Positions 8,872 to 14,580 of a stretch of DNA of 31,419 nucleotides are shown piece by piece. The stretch is taken from the IMG/VR virus record IMGVR_UViG_3300046820_000175, positions 1-31,419 of that record; one strand, written 5' to 3'. The position numbers and the translations under genes are program-made. Source of the DNA: a virus. Position 1 is the first letter of the stretch; every line of letters begins with the position of its first letter. Under the pieces are notes generated by a model that ran no database searches, was not told where the DNA came from, and saw only the letters and a list, made by a program, of their open reading frames with translations.

Positions 8872-9008
8872 CGGGTCTTAGGAAGTATGTCAGTAACTTT
8901 TGATTACCGCAATGTATTTATCAACCATGAAAGAAACGCCATGATAATTGCACCCGTTCATGGCAACGGTTAACTTGGAATCTAGCCAGCAATCTTGGCC
9001 ATGTCAAT
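8872..9008 (-). other. Non-coding 3' region with possible RNA structure
   Basis: There are 137 bases between the stop at 9009 and the terminator. On the minus strand it contains CCGTT-6-AACGG, a GGTAAT-CAAA-AGTTAC stem with two G-U pairs, and the motif GATAAATA at 8915-8922. The arrangement (ATAAATA motif, small hairpins, then a CCCACTAG terminator) parallels 16045-16250. It may be a small RNA expressed from its own promoter or a 3' UTR. No credible gene is seen. Confidence 0.4.
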
Positions 9009-9278
9009 CTACGCCAGTATGCCAGCCTTTACTGCATACTCAATGTAAAAGTGTGCCTTAGTTTTCTTGGCATCGTCAGTGGCATCTGCAATGGGTGCAA
9101 ATGCTTGCTTGGCTTGTTCTTTTGTTAGTGTTGCACCATTATACAATTCAAACCATGCAAACAGTGTTGCAAACGTCTTGGCTTCACGCCCACGCTTAGG
9201 CGTCTTTGCACCATGCGCACTCGTCCACTTTTGTAATCTGTTGGGTGTTGTGTCTTTTACTACTGTGTATGTTTTCAT
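9009..9278 (-). CDS. Small protein of unknown function
   Basis: An 89-aa product starting MKTYTVVKDTTPNRL. The N-terminal third is basic (RLQKW, KTPKRGREAK). The C-terminal part looks all-helical (TFATLFAWFELYNGA, LTKEQAKQAFAPIAD, KKTKAHFYIEYAVKAGIL) and could be a small winged-helix or DNA-binding fold, but no family is recognised. The ribosome site is weak (AGGGC). It is the last of five small genes in a row and is separated from the one before by a long inverted repeat. An early host-interaction or regulatory protein is a guess from size and position. Confidence 0.7.
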   Translation of the reverse strand: MKTYTVVKDTTPNRLQKWTSAHGAKTPKRGREAKTFATLFAWFELYNGATLTKEQAKQAFAPIADATDDAKKTKAHFYIEYAVKAGILA

Positions 9279-9334
9279 AGTTGCCCTATTTTAAAAGTTA
9301 GGGGTTTTTGGCCACTACCCCCGGAGTGTGTGAA

Positions 9335-9382
9335 CCAGCGTATAACGAAAGGAAAATATGACATAACAAAATTATACGCTGG
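9335..9382 (-). promoter_or_regulatory. Inverted repeat with TATAAT, leader of gene 9278
   Basis: The 11-bp perfect arms CCAGCGTATAA (9335-9345) and TTATACGCTGG (9372-9382) are separated by 26 bases. On the minus strand the first arm runs into TATAAT (-10-like), although no convincing -35 is seen 16-18 bases upstream; the second arm offers TTATAC with TTGTTA 18 bases before it. It could be a repressor-controlled promoter or an RNA hairpin in the leader. It sits about 55-105 bases before the start at 9278. Confidence 0.55.
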
Positions 9383-9394
9383 GGCCAGAATGTA

Positions 9395-9643
9395 TTAAGC
9401 CACTGTGTCGTATTCTGCCTCTAGGAAGTCAAACAATTCGTCCTCTTGCAAGTAAGAGGGTGAGGTTGACCAGGTTACTGTGAGTGTGGGAACAGTTGAG
9501 AAATATTCCCAGGTAGTGAAAATTGGTTCGTGCTGGCTGTATTTGTGAATGGCTGTGGCACGTGCTTTGTGAAACTTGCCGCGCTTGGCTGCAAACAGTT
9601 TGGCATACTTGCCAGTGAGTTGATATTTTTTGGTTACTTGCAT
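9395..9643 (-). CDS. Small protein, paralogue of the 10530-10784 product
   Basis: An 82-aa basic protein beginning MQVTKKYQLTGKYAKLFAAKRGKFHKA. Its layout matches the 84-aa product of 10530-10784: both start MQVT, both have Y.KLF/YRLF..(K/Q)R.K(F/Y) near residue 15, a central LTVTW/LVVTY strand, and a final helix with aromatic and acidic residues (LFDFLEAEYD / FFSILDQYY). They are probably diverged copies of one gene. The function is unknown. It has its own consensus promoter (9671-9699) and the site AAGGAA. Confidence 0.75.
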   Translation of the reverse strand: MQVTKKYQLTGKYAKLFAAKRGKFHKARATAIHKYSQHEPIFTTWEYFSTVPTLTVTWSTSPSYLQEDELFDFLEAEYDTVA

Positions 9644-9670
9644 TGTGATTCCTTACTGAGTTAAAAGTTA

Positions 9671-9708
9671 ATTATAGCACAATGCCCGCACTCGGTCAAG
9701 CATTGTGC
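9671..9708 (-). promoter_or_regulatory. Sigma-70 promoter with flanking operator, gene 9643
   Basis: Minus-strand TTGACC (9694-9699), a 17-base spacer and TATAAT (9671-9676). A perfect 9-bp inverted repeat, GCACAATGC (9700-9708) and GCATTGTGC (9677-9685), abuts both boxes: one arm just upstream of the -35, the other just upstream of the -10. This layout suggests a repressor site that would block RNA polymerase. Confidence 0.85.
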
Positions 9709-9712
9709 CAGG

Positions 9713-9730
9713 TGTTGTTTTTATGCAACA
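9713..9730. repeat. TGTTG-A/T-CAACA hairpin repeat, copy 1
   Basis: TGTTG (9713-9717) and CAACA (9726-9730) flank an 8-base A/T-rich loop. This copy contains the stop codon of gene 9721-10011 and lies 14 bases upstream of the -35 box for gene 9643. The run of A on the minus strand sits about where an UP element would. Other copies: 10107, 10195, 10512, 10837, 16021, and a degenerate one at 14707. Confidence 0.75.
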
Positions 9731-10011
9731 GTCTTGGATTGTTGCTTAACGTGTTTGTATTGTGCCAGCAACCAGTCATAGTGTCGCAGGCTAAAATACT
9801 GATTTAGTGTGCGTTCCAAGTGCAGTTGCACGTTGTTGTCAGTTGTTGCACTGCCCAAAAACCATTGCCAGTCTGCCATGGGTGCCACGTTTTCAGTGTC
9901 GTAGGCGTGTTTAAATTGCTTTAGCAATGCGTGTGCTGTTGCTGTGTCAAGGTCTTGACTATAGTGTTGGACAAGTTTTTTGACCAGTGTGCGATGATTA
10001 GGTTTTGACAT
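9721..10011 (-). CDS. Small helical protein of unknown function
   Basis: A 96-aa protein, MSKPNHRTLVKKLVQHYSQDL onward, predicted mostly helical and rich in His, Gln and aromatic residues (MADWQWFLGS, HYDWLLAQYKHV). No known domain is recognised. Its last codons and stop lie in the same 19-base string (ACTGTTGCATAAAAACAAC) that ends gene 10202-10417, so both proteins end -TVA. It has its own consensus sigma-70 promoter at 10069-10097 and AAGGAA before the start. Probably an early protein. Confidence 0.75.
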   Translation of the reverse strand: MSKPNHRTLVKKLVQHYSQDLDTATAHALLKQFKHAYDTENVAPMADWQWFLGSATTDNNVQLHLERTLNQYFSLRHYDWLLAQYKHVKQQSKTVA

Positions 10012-10038
10012 TGTGATTCCTTACATAGTTTAAAGTGT

Positions 10039-10097
10039 ATACACTGCATTATTGCTGTGTATGTGATTATTATACTGCAAAAGCAGGGCTGTGTCAA
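10039..10097 (-). promoter_or_regulatory. Consensus sigma-70 promoter and operator, gene 10011
   Basis: Minus-strand TTGACA (10092-10097), 17 bases, TATAAT (10069-10074): a perfect match to consensus. Just downstream, over the expected start of transcription, is an inverted repeat ATACACAGC-6-GCAGTGTAT (10039-10062) with one mismatch between arms. The same operator, with one spacer base changed, occurs at 10444-10467, so the two genes are probably co-regulated. The leader ends with TAAGGAATCA-type ribosome-site sequence shared with genes 9643 and 10417. Confidence 0.92.
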
Positions 10098-10106
10098 GCA
10101 TTATTT

Positions 10107-10124
10107 TGTTGTATTTTTGCAACA
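10107..10124. repeat. TGTTG-A/T-CAACA hairpin repeat, copy 2
   Basis: TGTTG and CAACA flank TATTTTTG (plus strand), 10 bases upstream of the -35 box at 10092-10097. On the minus strand the loop is an A-run, suited to a promoter UP element or a short hairpin. Confidence 0.75.
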
Positions 10125-10180
10125 TTTAAGCGTGGGCTCTTTTTGTATACAAAATGCTTAAACTAGCAAATTGTATACAA
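10125..10180. promoter_or_regulatory. Paired TTGTATACAA palindromes
   Basis: The perfect 10-base palindrome TTGTATACAA occurs at 10143-10152 and 10171-10180, 28 bp apart, close to the same face of the helix. The first copy is enclosed by TTTAAGC (10125-10131) and GCTTAAA (10156-10162). The stretch lies between the end of gene 10202 and the promoter of gene 10011. It looks like a binding region for a dimeric regulator. Confidence 0.6.
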
Positions 10181-10194
10181 AATAGTTACAAACC

Positions 10195-10210
10195 GTTGTT
10201 TTTATGCAAC
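10195..10210. repeat. GTTG-A/T-CAAC hairpin repeat, copy 3
   Basis: GTTG (10195-10198) and CAAC (10207-10210) flank an A/T loop. The stop codon of gene 10202-10417 lies in the loop, exactly as at 9713-9730. Nineteen minus-strand bases (ACTGTTGCATAAAAACAAC) are identical between these two copies, so a duplicated element carries the last codons of two genes. Confidence 0.7.
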
Positions 10211-10417
10211 AGTGCGTGGCAGTTCGTGGAATGTGGGCTGTTGTCGCAATTCGGACATGAGTTTTGCAATAGTTTGTTGGTGCCATTTAATTTGGCGCTT
10301 GCATTTAGCAATTTCCTTGCTGTTGCCCTTAGTTTGTTGCAGTTGTTCAATGCGTTGCATTTGTTCTGCGATTGCCATTTGGTTGTTGGCGATGAGTTGA
10401 CCGTAGTGTTTTGACAT
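10202..10417 (-). CDS. Small coiled-coil protein of unknown function
   Basis: A 71-aa product rich in Gln and Lys (MSKHYGQLIANNQMAIAEQ, then RIEQLQQTKGN and KWHQQTIAKLMSELRQQ), strongly helical and likely a two-helix coiled coil. The C-terminus PRTVA comes from the repeated stop-codon element. It has its own perfect sigma-70 promoter at 10474-10502 and AAGGAA upstream of the ATG. No homologue is recognised. Confidence 0.75.
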   Translation of the reverse strand: MSKHYGQLIANNQMAIAEQMQRIEQLQQTKGNSKEIAKCKRQIKWHQQTIAKLMSELRQQPTFHELPRTVA

Positions 10418-10443
10418 TTTGATTCCTTACATAGTTAGTTAAA

Positions 10444-10502
10444 ATACACTGCACTATTGCTGTGTATGTAAGAATTATACACAAAAACAGTGGAGTTGTC
10501 AA
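10444..10502 (-). promoter_or_regulatory. Consensus sigma-70 promoter and operator, gene 10417
   Basis: Minus-strand TTGACA (10497-10502), 17 bases, TATAAT (10474-10479). Downstream is the operator ATACACAGC-6-GCAGTGTAT (10444-10467), with arms identical to those at 10039-10062. About 60 bases of leader are related between the two loci, from the -10 box to GGAATCA before the start, which indicates a duplicated promoter cassette. Confidence 0.92.
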
Positions 10503-10511
10503 CTGTTTTTT

Positions 10512-10529
10512 TGTTGTTTTTTTGCAACA
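10512..10529. repeat. TGTTG-A/T-CAACA hairpin repeat, copy 4
   Basis: TGTTG (10512-10516) and CAACA (10525-10529) flank a T7/A7 loop. It begins 10 bases upstream of the -35 box of gene 10417, and its upstream edge touches the stop codon of gene 10530-10784. Confidence 0.75.
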
Positions 10530-10784
10530 TTATTTCAATGTGTCTGCTCGGGTATAATACTGGTCTAAAATGCTAAAAAATGCACGTTCCGTAGCCTCAG
10601 TATACGCATCCTGAAAGTAAGTAACCACTAACTTTGTGGTGTTGCGTTTATACGACACGGACTTGACAATGTTAAAGTTTTGCTGTATGTCTGCCAATGC
10701 TTGTTGCAGTGCAACACGATATTTTTGTCGTTGACTGCTAAAAAGTCTGTAAATGTTGTTGCTGATTTCATAGGTTACTTGCAT
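10530..10784 (-). CDS. Small protein, paralogue of the 9395-9643 product
   Basis: An 84-aa product beginning MQVTYEISNNIYRLFSSQR. It shares the order of features with the 82-aa product of 9395-9643: MQVT start, YRLF...RQKY helix, LVVTY strand and an aromatic-acidic final helix (FFSILDQYY). The function is unknown. Its promoter (10806-10834) lies inside the 3' end of the glycosyltransferase-like gene upstream, so it can be transcribed independently of the large operon. The ribosome site is GGAG. Confidence 0.75.
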   Translation of the reverse strand: MQVTYEISNNIYRLFSSQRQKYRVALQQALADIQQNFNIVKSVSYKRNTTKLVVTYFQDAYTEATERAFFSILDQYYTRADTLK

Positions 10785-10805
10785 AAAGACTCCGTTAAAA
10801 ATGAC

Positions 10806-10834
10806 ATTTTAGCACAATTATTACTCATTGTCAA
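10806..10834 (-). promoter_or_regulatory. Sigma-70 promoter of gene 10784
   Basis: Minus-strand TTGACA (10829-10834), 17 bases, TAAAAT (10806-10811). The -35 box is inside the last codons (VDNE) of the gene ending at 10821. No inverted repeat overlaps this promoter, unlike the next two downstream. Confidence 0.88.
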
Positions 10835-11678
10835 CCTGTTGTTTTTTTACAACAACACTACTGGGATTAGGGTTATTCTTATACACTGACCTAAACATAA
10901 TGTTGCCTGCTTTGTTTGTTGACAATTTGTATTTGTTTATAAGACATTCACGGCTTTTTGTTCTGGTATCTCCACCATGACCCTTTGCACCCTGTGTCCA
11001 TGTGCTGACAGTGTGACCAAACTCACGCAATACTATGTTTTGACACTGATATACGCCAAAGTCATTTTGCATTAGTTGTAGGCCAAAATCAATATCTGCA
11101 CCACCAATCATTTTACCAGTGCTGTCTGTGAAAGTTGTTTGGTCAAAGTAAATTGGCTTGTTATAAAACTTTCTCAGATTCTTTAACACAAAGAAACTGC
11201 CCTTAAATGCTGTGCTACGTTTGAAAACAAGATTGTCTTGGAATGTCTGGGTGTTTTCTGCATACAGTTTGTTAAAGGGCATGTTGGCAGGGTTGATGGG
11301 TATAAACGCATCTACATTGCCCAGTAGTTCTGGATCAATGTTGTTGAATACTTCTACAAAGTTTTTACTGTCACAGTGTTGCTGACCTTCGTGCAATACG
11401 CTGTCATCATCTGCAAAAATAGCCCAGTCTTCGTCACTGGCATAAAATTTTTCTAGTAAGCAGTCACGTGCATGTCCAGGTAGTTTTATTTCTTTGTCAT
11501 TGACAATGTATTCAACACCAGATTTAAAATCTTCTTTGTTGTAGTGCTGTGCGTAGACAACTGGTTTTAAGTTATTTTGAAATACCCATGCTAGTTGTTT
11601 AGTGTGATAATCTCTGCGGCGTTGTGCTACGTCATCATTGCCAAACCAACTGATAATGTATATGCTTTTTAGTTTCAT
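10821..11678 (-). CDS. Glycosyltransferase-like protein (GT-A type)
   Basis: A 285-aa protein. It opens with a beta strand and a charged helix (KSIYIISWFG, RRRDYHTKQLAWVFQ) as in GT-A nucleotide-sugar binding folds. Residues 66-93 read LPGHARDCLLEKF...WAIFADDDSV: the strand-DDD motif (D90-D92) after a helix with conserved R and E is the metal and sugar-nucleotide site of GT-A enzymes. Later motifs are GGADIDFGLQL (about 195), a likely acceptor or base region, and FGHTVSTWTQG. The general order resembles phage DNA-base glycosyltransferases of the TET-associated type, but this is from memory. It is the last gene of the operon with the DpdA-like and dehydrogenase-like genes, 7 bases after the latter. 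The sugar and acceptor are unknown; modified DNA is the favoured acceptor, a host glycan the alternative. The C-terminus (VVVKKQQ) is encoded by a hairpin repeat. Confidence 0.65.
   Translation of the reverse strand: MKLKSIYIISWFGNDDVAQRRRDYHTKQLAWVFQNNLKPVVYAQHYNKEDFKSGVEYIVNDKEIKLPGHARDCLLEKFYASDEDWAIFADDDSVLHEGQQHCDSKNFVEVFNNIDPELLGNVDAFIPINPANMPFNKLYAENTQTFQDNLVFKRSTAFKGSFFVLKNLRKFYNKPIYFDQTTFTDSTGKMIGGADIDFGLQLMQNDFGVYQCQNIVLREFGHTVSTWTQGAKGHGGDTRTKSRECLINKYKLSTNKAGNIMFRSVYKNNPNPSSVVVKKQQVDNE
10837..10854. repeat. TGTTG-A/T-CAACA hairpin repeat, copy 5
   Basis: TGTTG (10837-10841) and CAACA (10850-10854) flank an A7 loop, 3 bases upstream of the -35 box of gene 10784. This copy is translated as part of the glycosyltransferase-like C-terminus, so the element is tolerated in coding sequence. 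Confidence 0.75.
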
Positions 11679-11685
11679 TGTCTAT

Positions 11686-12468
11686 TTACCTTCGCAGTTC
11701 ATGGTTCTTTGTAATTGCGGCTGTTAACACTTTTGGTGTCATGCCCATGTCTTGTGCATACTTTAACAATGCACTGGTGTCTTTGGGGAAACAAGCACCA
11801 CCGAATCCAAATTTGCCATCAGGACCTGGCACTTGCATATGACTAGTGCCAATGCGTGTGTCTAGTTTTACAATCTCTGCAATTTTGTCATAGTCCATGC
11901 CAGATAACTTTGTTAGTTCATGTATTTCATTCATAAACAAAACTTTAGTAGCCAAGAAACTGTTTATTGTGTATTTTACCAATGATGCTTCGTCAATGTT
12001 GCAGTGAGCAACCTTTGTCAAATTAGGCTGTGTTAGTCTGATTACTGTTTCTGCTTGCTTGATGTATTCACTGTTGTTACCACCAATCACTGCAAATTTG
12101 CCATTGACATAGTCCTCGTTGGCATTTGCGGCTGTTAAAAACTCAGGCGCATGGACTAAGTTTGGGCACTTGCTGTTTAACTCTTTGTATACACTGGGAG
12201 TTGCAGTGCATTTGCTGATGATGACGCCTTGATAGTTCACTTCTTTTAAATTATCAATGATTTGTTCTAAAATACTTGTGTTGCATCGGCCATCACTGAG
12301 TTGTGCTGTGGGCACACAAACAAACACTGAATCTGTCATGTCTGCAAGTTCTTTGTATGTGCTGTTGTAGCCCTTGCTTTCGTCAATTATTACCCATACA
12401 TCATCTTTGATTGAAGATTTAATGGCATTGCCTACAAATCCCAATCCTATAATTCCAATCTTTTTCAT
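11686..12468 (-). CDS. UDP-glucose/GDP-mannose dehydrogenase-like protein, lacking the C-terminal domain
   Basis: A 260-aa protein. The N-terminal Rossmann fold has GLGFVG (residues 8-13). Family motifs follow in order: VFVCVPTAQL, ISKCTATPS, HAPEFL, the central-domain helix ASLVKYTINSFLATKVLFMNEI, and the catalytic cysteine motif FGFGGACFPKDTSALL (C about 226). Normal family members run 390-450 aa; this one stops just after KNHELRR, where the UDP-binding C-terminal domain would begin. The NAD-binding domain and catalytic Cys and Lys are kept, so it may still oxidise a sugar or another alcohol, with the substrate handled by a partner. Its start overlaps the stop of the DpdA-like gene by 4 bases (ATGA). 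A plausible role is making a uronic-type donor for the adjacent transferase. Confidence 0.85.
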   Translation of the reverse strand: MKKIGIIGLGFVGNAIKSSIKDDVWVIIDESKGYNSTYKELADMTDSVFVCVPTAQLSDGRCNTSILEQIIDNLKEVNYQGVIISKCTATPSVYKELNSKCPNLVHAPEFLTAANANEDYVNGKFAVIGGNNSEYIKQAETVIRLTQPNLTKVAHCNIDEASLVKYTINSFLATKVLFMNEIHELTKLSGMDYDKIAEIVKLDTRIGTSHMQVPGPDGKFGFGGACFPKDTSALLKYAQDMGMTPKVLTAAITKNHELRR

Positions 12469-13772
12469 ACTACCTCAAATAAATTGTTAAATGTGTCCAG
12501 GCTTGTTGCCCTGTGATTGCTGAAACGTTCTAGTCTGCGACTGTGTGTCGCTAGTGCTTTCAGTGCCTGTGTTTCTGTAGGTGCTTCTAGGATTTCTTCT
12601 AATACTGTTTCTACATCCACGTCCCATGCAAGTTCTTGTGGTCTTTGTCCCTGTTGAAATGCTAGTTCTGCTTGTTGTTGGCTTTGTAGCATTATGTCCA
12701 GGTTGTGATGTTGTAGAAATATATAACTTATGGCATCAAGTCCTGATTTATTATTGGCCTGTATAATGTCATGCAAGGTCAATCGTTTAAAGATTTCACT
12801 GGCAGTAATGTCAGGTCTGTTTGACAACACTGGCTCAGTGCTTGCCTTGTGCTGTTGCGTCCAGGGTATGGGTTCTATGTCAAGCACCCATTTGCCGTTA
12901 CTGTTAAAAGTCCATCCTGTGATTAGTTGACCCTTAGCAGCCTGTATGTAAGGACCACTGCTGTCATAGGTGATTTTAATATCGGGGAAGTGACGGGCAA
13001 TGGCATTAAAGAACACTGTCTGATAGAGTTTGCTTTTACCCAAAATGTGTATGCGTTCTGTGTGCTGTAAGTAACCACGGTGTTTGAGTATCACTAAACG
13101 GCGTAACATGGCTTCGGCACTGTAACTCTGCAAGTTACCAAACGCCCAGCCCCTGCAATAATCATTTCTATAGCCCGGAGTGTTGTAGTCTTTGACCTGG
13201 TCAAAGTAGTCATCTGTTTCTGCAAATGTTCTGCCCTGTAGTGCGTTGAGCCACTTGGTCTTGCCTGTTGACGTTGACATATAGTAGTCCATGTTGTCAA
13301 CAATCACACGCATGGCTTGTTCATGTGTGGTAATGCCTGTGATTGCCATTGCTTTGGGAACATCAAAAATCATATAAGGTATGTCAAGTGTCACTGCCCA
13401 GTCACTGTTGTTTTCTTGCCATGCCTGGACTGTTTTGCGTAAGTCCAGAAACTTTTGATCCATGGGATTTAGTCGGACTTTCCATGTGCCCTTACAGATT
13501 TGAAAGCCACCACTGTCACTGATAATTGTAGTGCCAGGGTAACGGTTTCTTAGGCTGTATTCGTTTAGTGGCTTTTTGCCTGTTAAGTCCGCATGACCAC
13601 TACTGGCTAGTCCTATATCATAGTGCAAGATACTGTTGGGGTTTAAAAACTCCAGGTCTTGCATACTGTTGATTGTTTGAGGTAATCTCTGTGCTATACG
13701 AGAGTGCTCATGTGGATGCCACATGGGCATCTCACAGAAAAAACTCCTAGCAGGTGTATACACTGCTGTCAT
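12465..13772 (-). CDS. DpdA/TGT-like base-exchange enzyme (predicted deazaguanine DNA transglycosylase)
   Basis: A 435-aa protein with the TIM-barrel motifs of the tRNA-guanine transglycosylase superfamily. SDSGGFQ at 85-91 (D86) matches the base-recognition Asp loop. VTLDIPY (D130), NALQGR (176-181) and RGWAFGNLQS (207 onward) match the central loops. ILGKSK (243 onward) is followed by ITYDSSGPY with D270, the expected nucleophile position. The C-terminal zinc site (CxCxxC...H) of tRNA enzymes is absent: only three scattered cysteines exist. This is what the DNA-acting DpdA branch looks like. DpdA enzymes swap guanine in DNA for a 7-deazaguanine such as preQ0. No preQ0 synthesis genes (folE, queD, queE, queC) are here, so the base would come from the host. 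It is the middle gene of a five-gene operon. A tRNA substrate is the main alternative. Confidence 0.8.
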   Translation of the reverse strand: MTAVYTPARSFFCEMPMWHPHEHSRIAQRLPQTINSMQDLEFLNPNSILHYDIGLASSGHADLTGKKPLNEYSLRNRYPGTTIISDSGGFQICKGTWKVRLNPMDQKFLDLRKTVQAWQENNSDWAVTLDIPYMIFDVPKAMAITGITTHEQAMRVIVDNMDYYMSTSTGKTKWLNALQGRTFAETDDYFDQVKDYNTPGYRNDYCRGWAFGNLQSYSAEAMLRRLVILKHRGYLQHTERIHILGKSKLYQTVFFNAIARHFPDIKITYDSSGPYIQAAKGQLITGWTFNSNGKWVLDIEPIPWTQQHKASTEPVLSNRPDITASEIFKRLTLHDIIQANNKSGLDAISYIFLQHHNLDIMLQSQQQAELAFQQGQRPQELAWDVDVETVLEEILEAPTETQALKALATHSRRLERFSNHRATSLDTFNNLFEVV

Positions 13773-14074
13773 CTATACTCCACACCAAATTTGTTAGCAA
13801 GTTGTTGTATGCGTTGACCAAGTATGACAATGTGCTGTAAACGGCTTTCGTAGCAGTCATACAAGTCACTGTCTGCTTCACGCTGTTGTATTAACTGCAT
13901 TTCTTTGCCGTAGTCATACAATTCTTGCCACAGAGTTTTAAAAGTGTGTATGTCCACAACTTCTGTTACATCATGGGCCTTGGCAAACCATTCTTCAACA
14001 GTGTTGGCTTGTATAGTTGCAAGTTCACGTAAAACTGCATCACTTAATTCAATATAGCGTTCTGTGTTAATCAC
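13769..14074 (-). CDS. Small helical protein in the modification operon
   Basis: A 101-aa product beginning INTERYIELSDAVLRELATI. I chose the GTG at 14072-14074: it has GGGAG seven bases upstream and follows the stop of the preceding gene by one base. A longer frame starting at 14128 would overlap that gene and has no ribosome site. The protein is nearly all helical (NTVEEWFAKAHDVTEV, FKTLWQELYDYGKEMQ, RLQHIVILGQRIQQL). No family is recognised. Its stop overlaps the ATG of the DpdA-like gene (ATGA), so it is probably co-translated with it and could be a partner subunit. Confidence 0.75.
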   Translation of the reverse strand: MINTERYIELSDAVLRELATIQANTVEEWFAKAHDVTEVVDIHTFKTLWQELYDYGKEMQLIQQREADSDLYDCYESRLQHIVILGQRIQQLANKFGVEYR

Positions 14075-14075
14075 G

Positions 14076-14552
14076 TTATTCTCCCTCTTTTTCCATTTTA
14101 CGCAATTCACGGACTGATTCTTTGACAAACTTTGGCACTGCTTTGCTGGTTTGTGTTTTTGTAATTGAGTTCACGCACCACAACAGTTGTTTTAGAGTAA
14201 CATTGGGGTTGTGATAGTTAGTCAATGTATGTTCAATGCCATTGCCGTTGGCACTACCCTCCCAGTAAGCATCCCAAATGTCAAGGTGTTCTTGTGTCCA
14301 CTTGTCATGGTCTTGTGCAATAGTTCTGCCTTTGTTTACTAAATCAACAATGGCATCTGCTTGGTCACGACTTAGTTTAGCACGTGCCCTGCCATTAATA
14401 ATCTCGCACTCTACTGTGTCTGCTTGTCTTACACGTATTTTATTTAGGATTTCAGCCGCTGGACTTACTTTTTTTTGTGGCTGTGTTGTTTGTGTTTGCC
14501 CGTCAAATTCAAAAAGTTGATTGAATAAGGGCATGGCGGTGTTTGATTTCAT
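14076..14552 (-). CDS. Unknown protein, first gene of the modification operon
   Basis: A 158-aa product starting MKSNTAMPLFNQLFEFDGQ. Residues 1-30 are polar and probably disordered. Then comes a helix rich in Lys and Arg (AAEILNKIRVRQAD), a short strand (VECEIINGRARAKL), and helices with several Trp residues (HDKWTQEHLDIWDAYWEG). The basic C-terminus (VRELRKMEKEG) could contact nucleic acid. No known fold is recognised. AAAGGAG precedes the start and the promoter at 14603-14630 lies upstream. As first gene of the operon it may be regulatory or an accessory factor for base modification. Confidence 0.7.
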   Translation of the reverse strand: MKSNTAMPLFNQLFEFDGQTQTTQPQKKVSPAAEILNKIRVRQADTVECEIINGRARAKLSRDQADAIVDLVNKGRTIAQDHDKWTQEHLDIWDAYWEGSANGNGIEHTLTNYHNPNVTLKQLLWCVNSITKTQTSKAVPKFVKESVRELRKMEKEGE

Positions 14553-14580
14553 AGTGTTCTCCTTTAGTTCATAAAATCAA

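Noticed and set aside
8924-8962. Minus-strand 12-codon frame MAFLSWLINTLR
   Set aside because: An amphipathic peptide is tempting, but no ribosome site precedes it and it lies in a probable structured 3' region.
9713-10854. CRISPR array from the repeated TGTTG...CAACA elements
   Set aside because: Repeats are 16-18 bases with irregular spacing of about 300-400 bases, and genes and promoters lie between them.
14054-14128. Longer N-terminus for the 101-aa gene starting at 14128
   Set aside because: It would overlap the upstream gene by 53 bases and lacks a ribosome site, while the GTG at 14074 has GGGAG at proper spacing.
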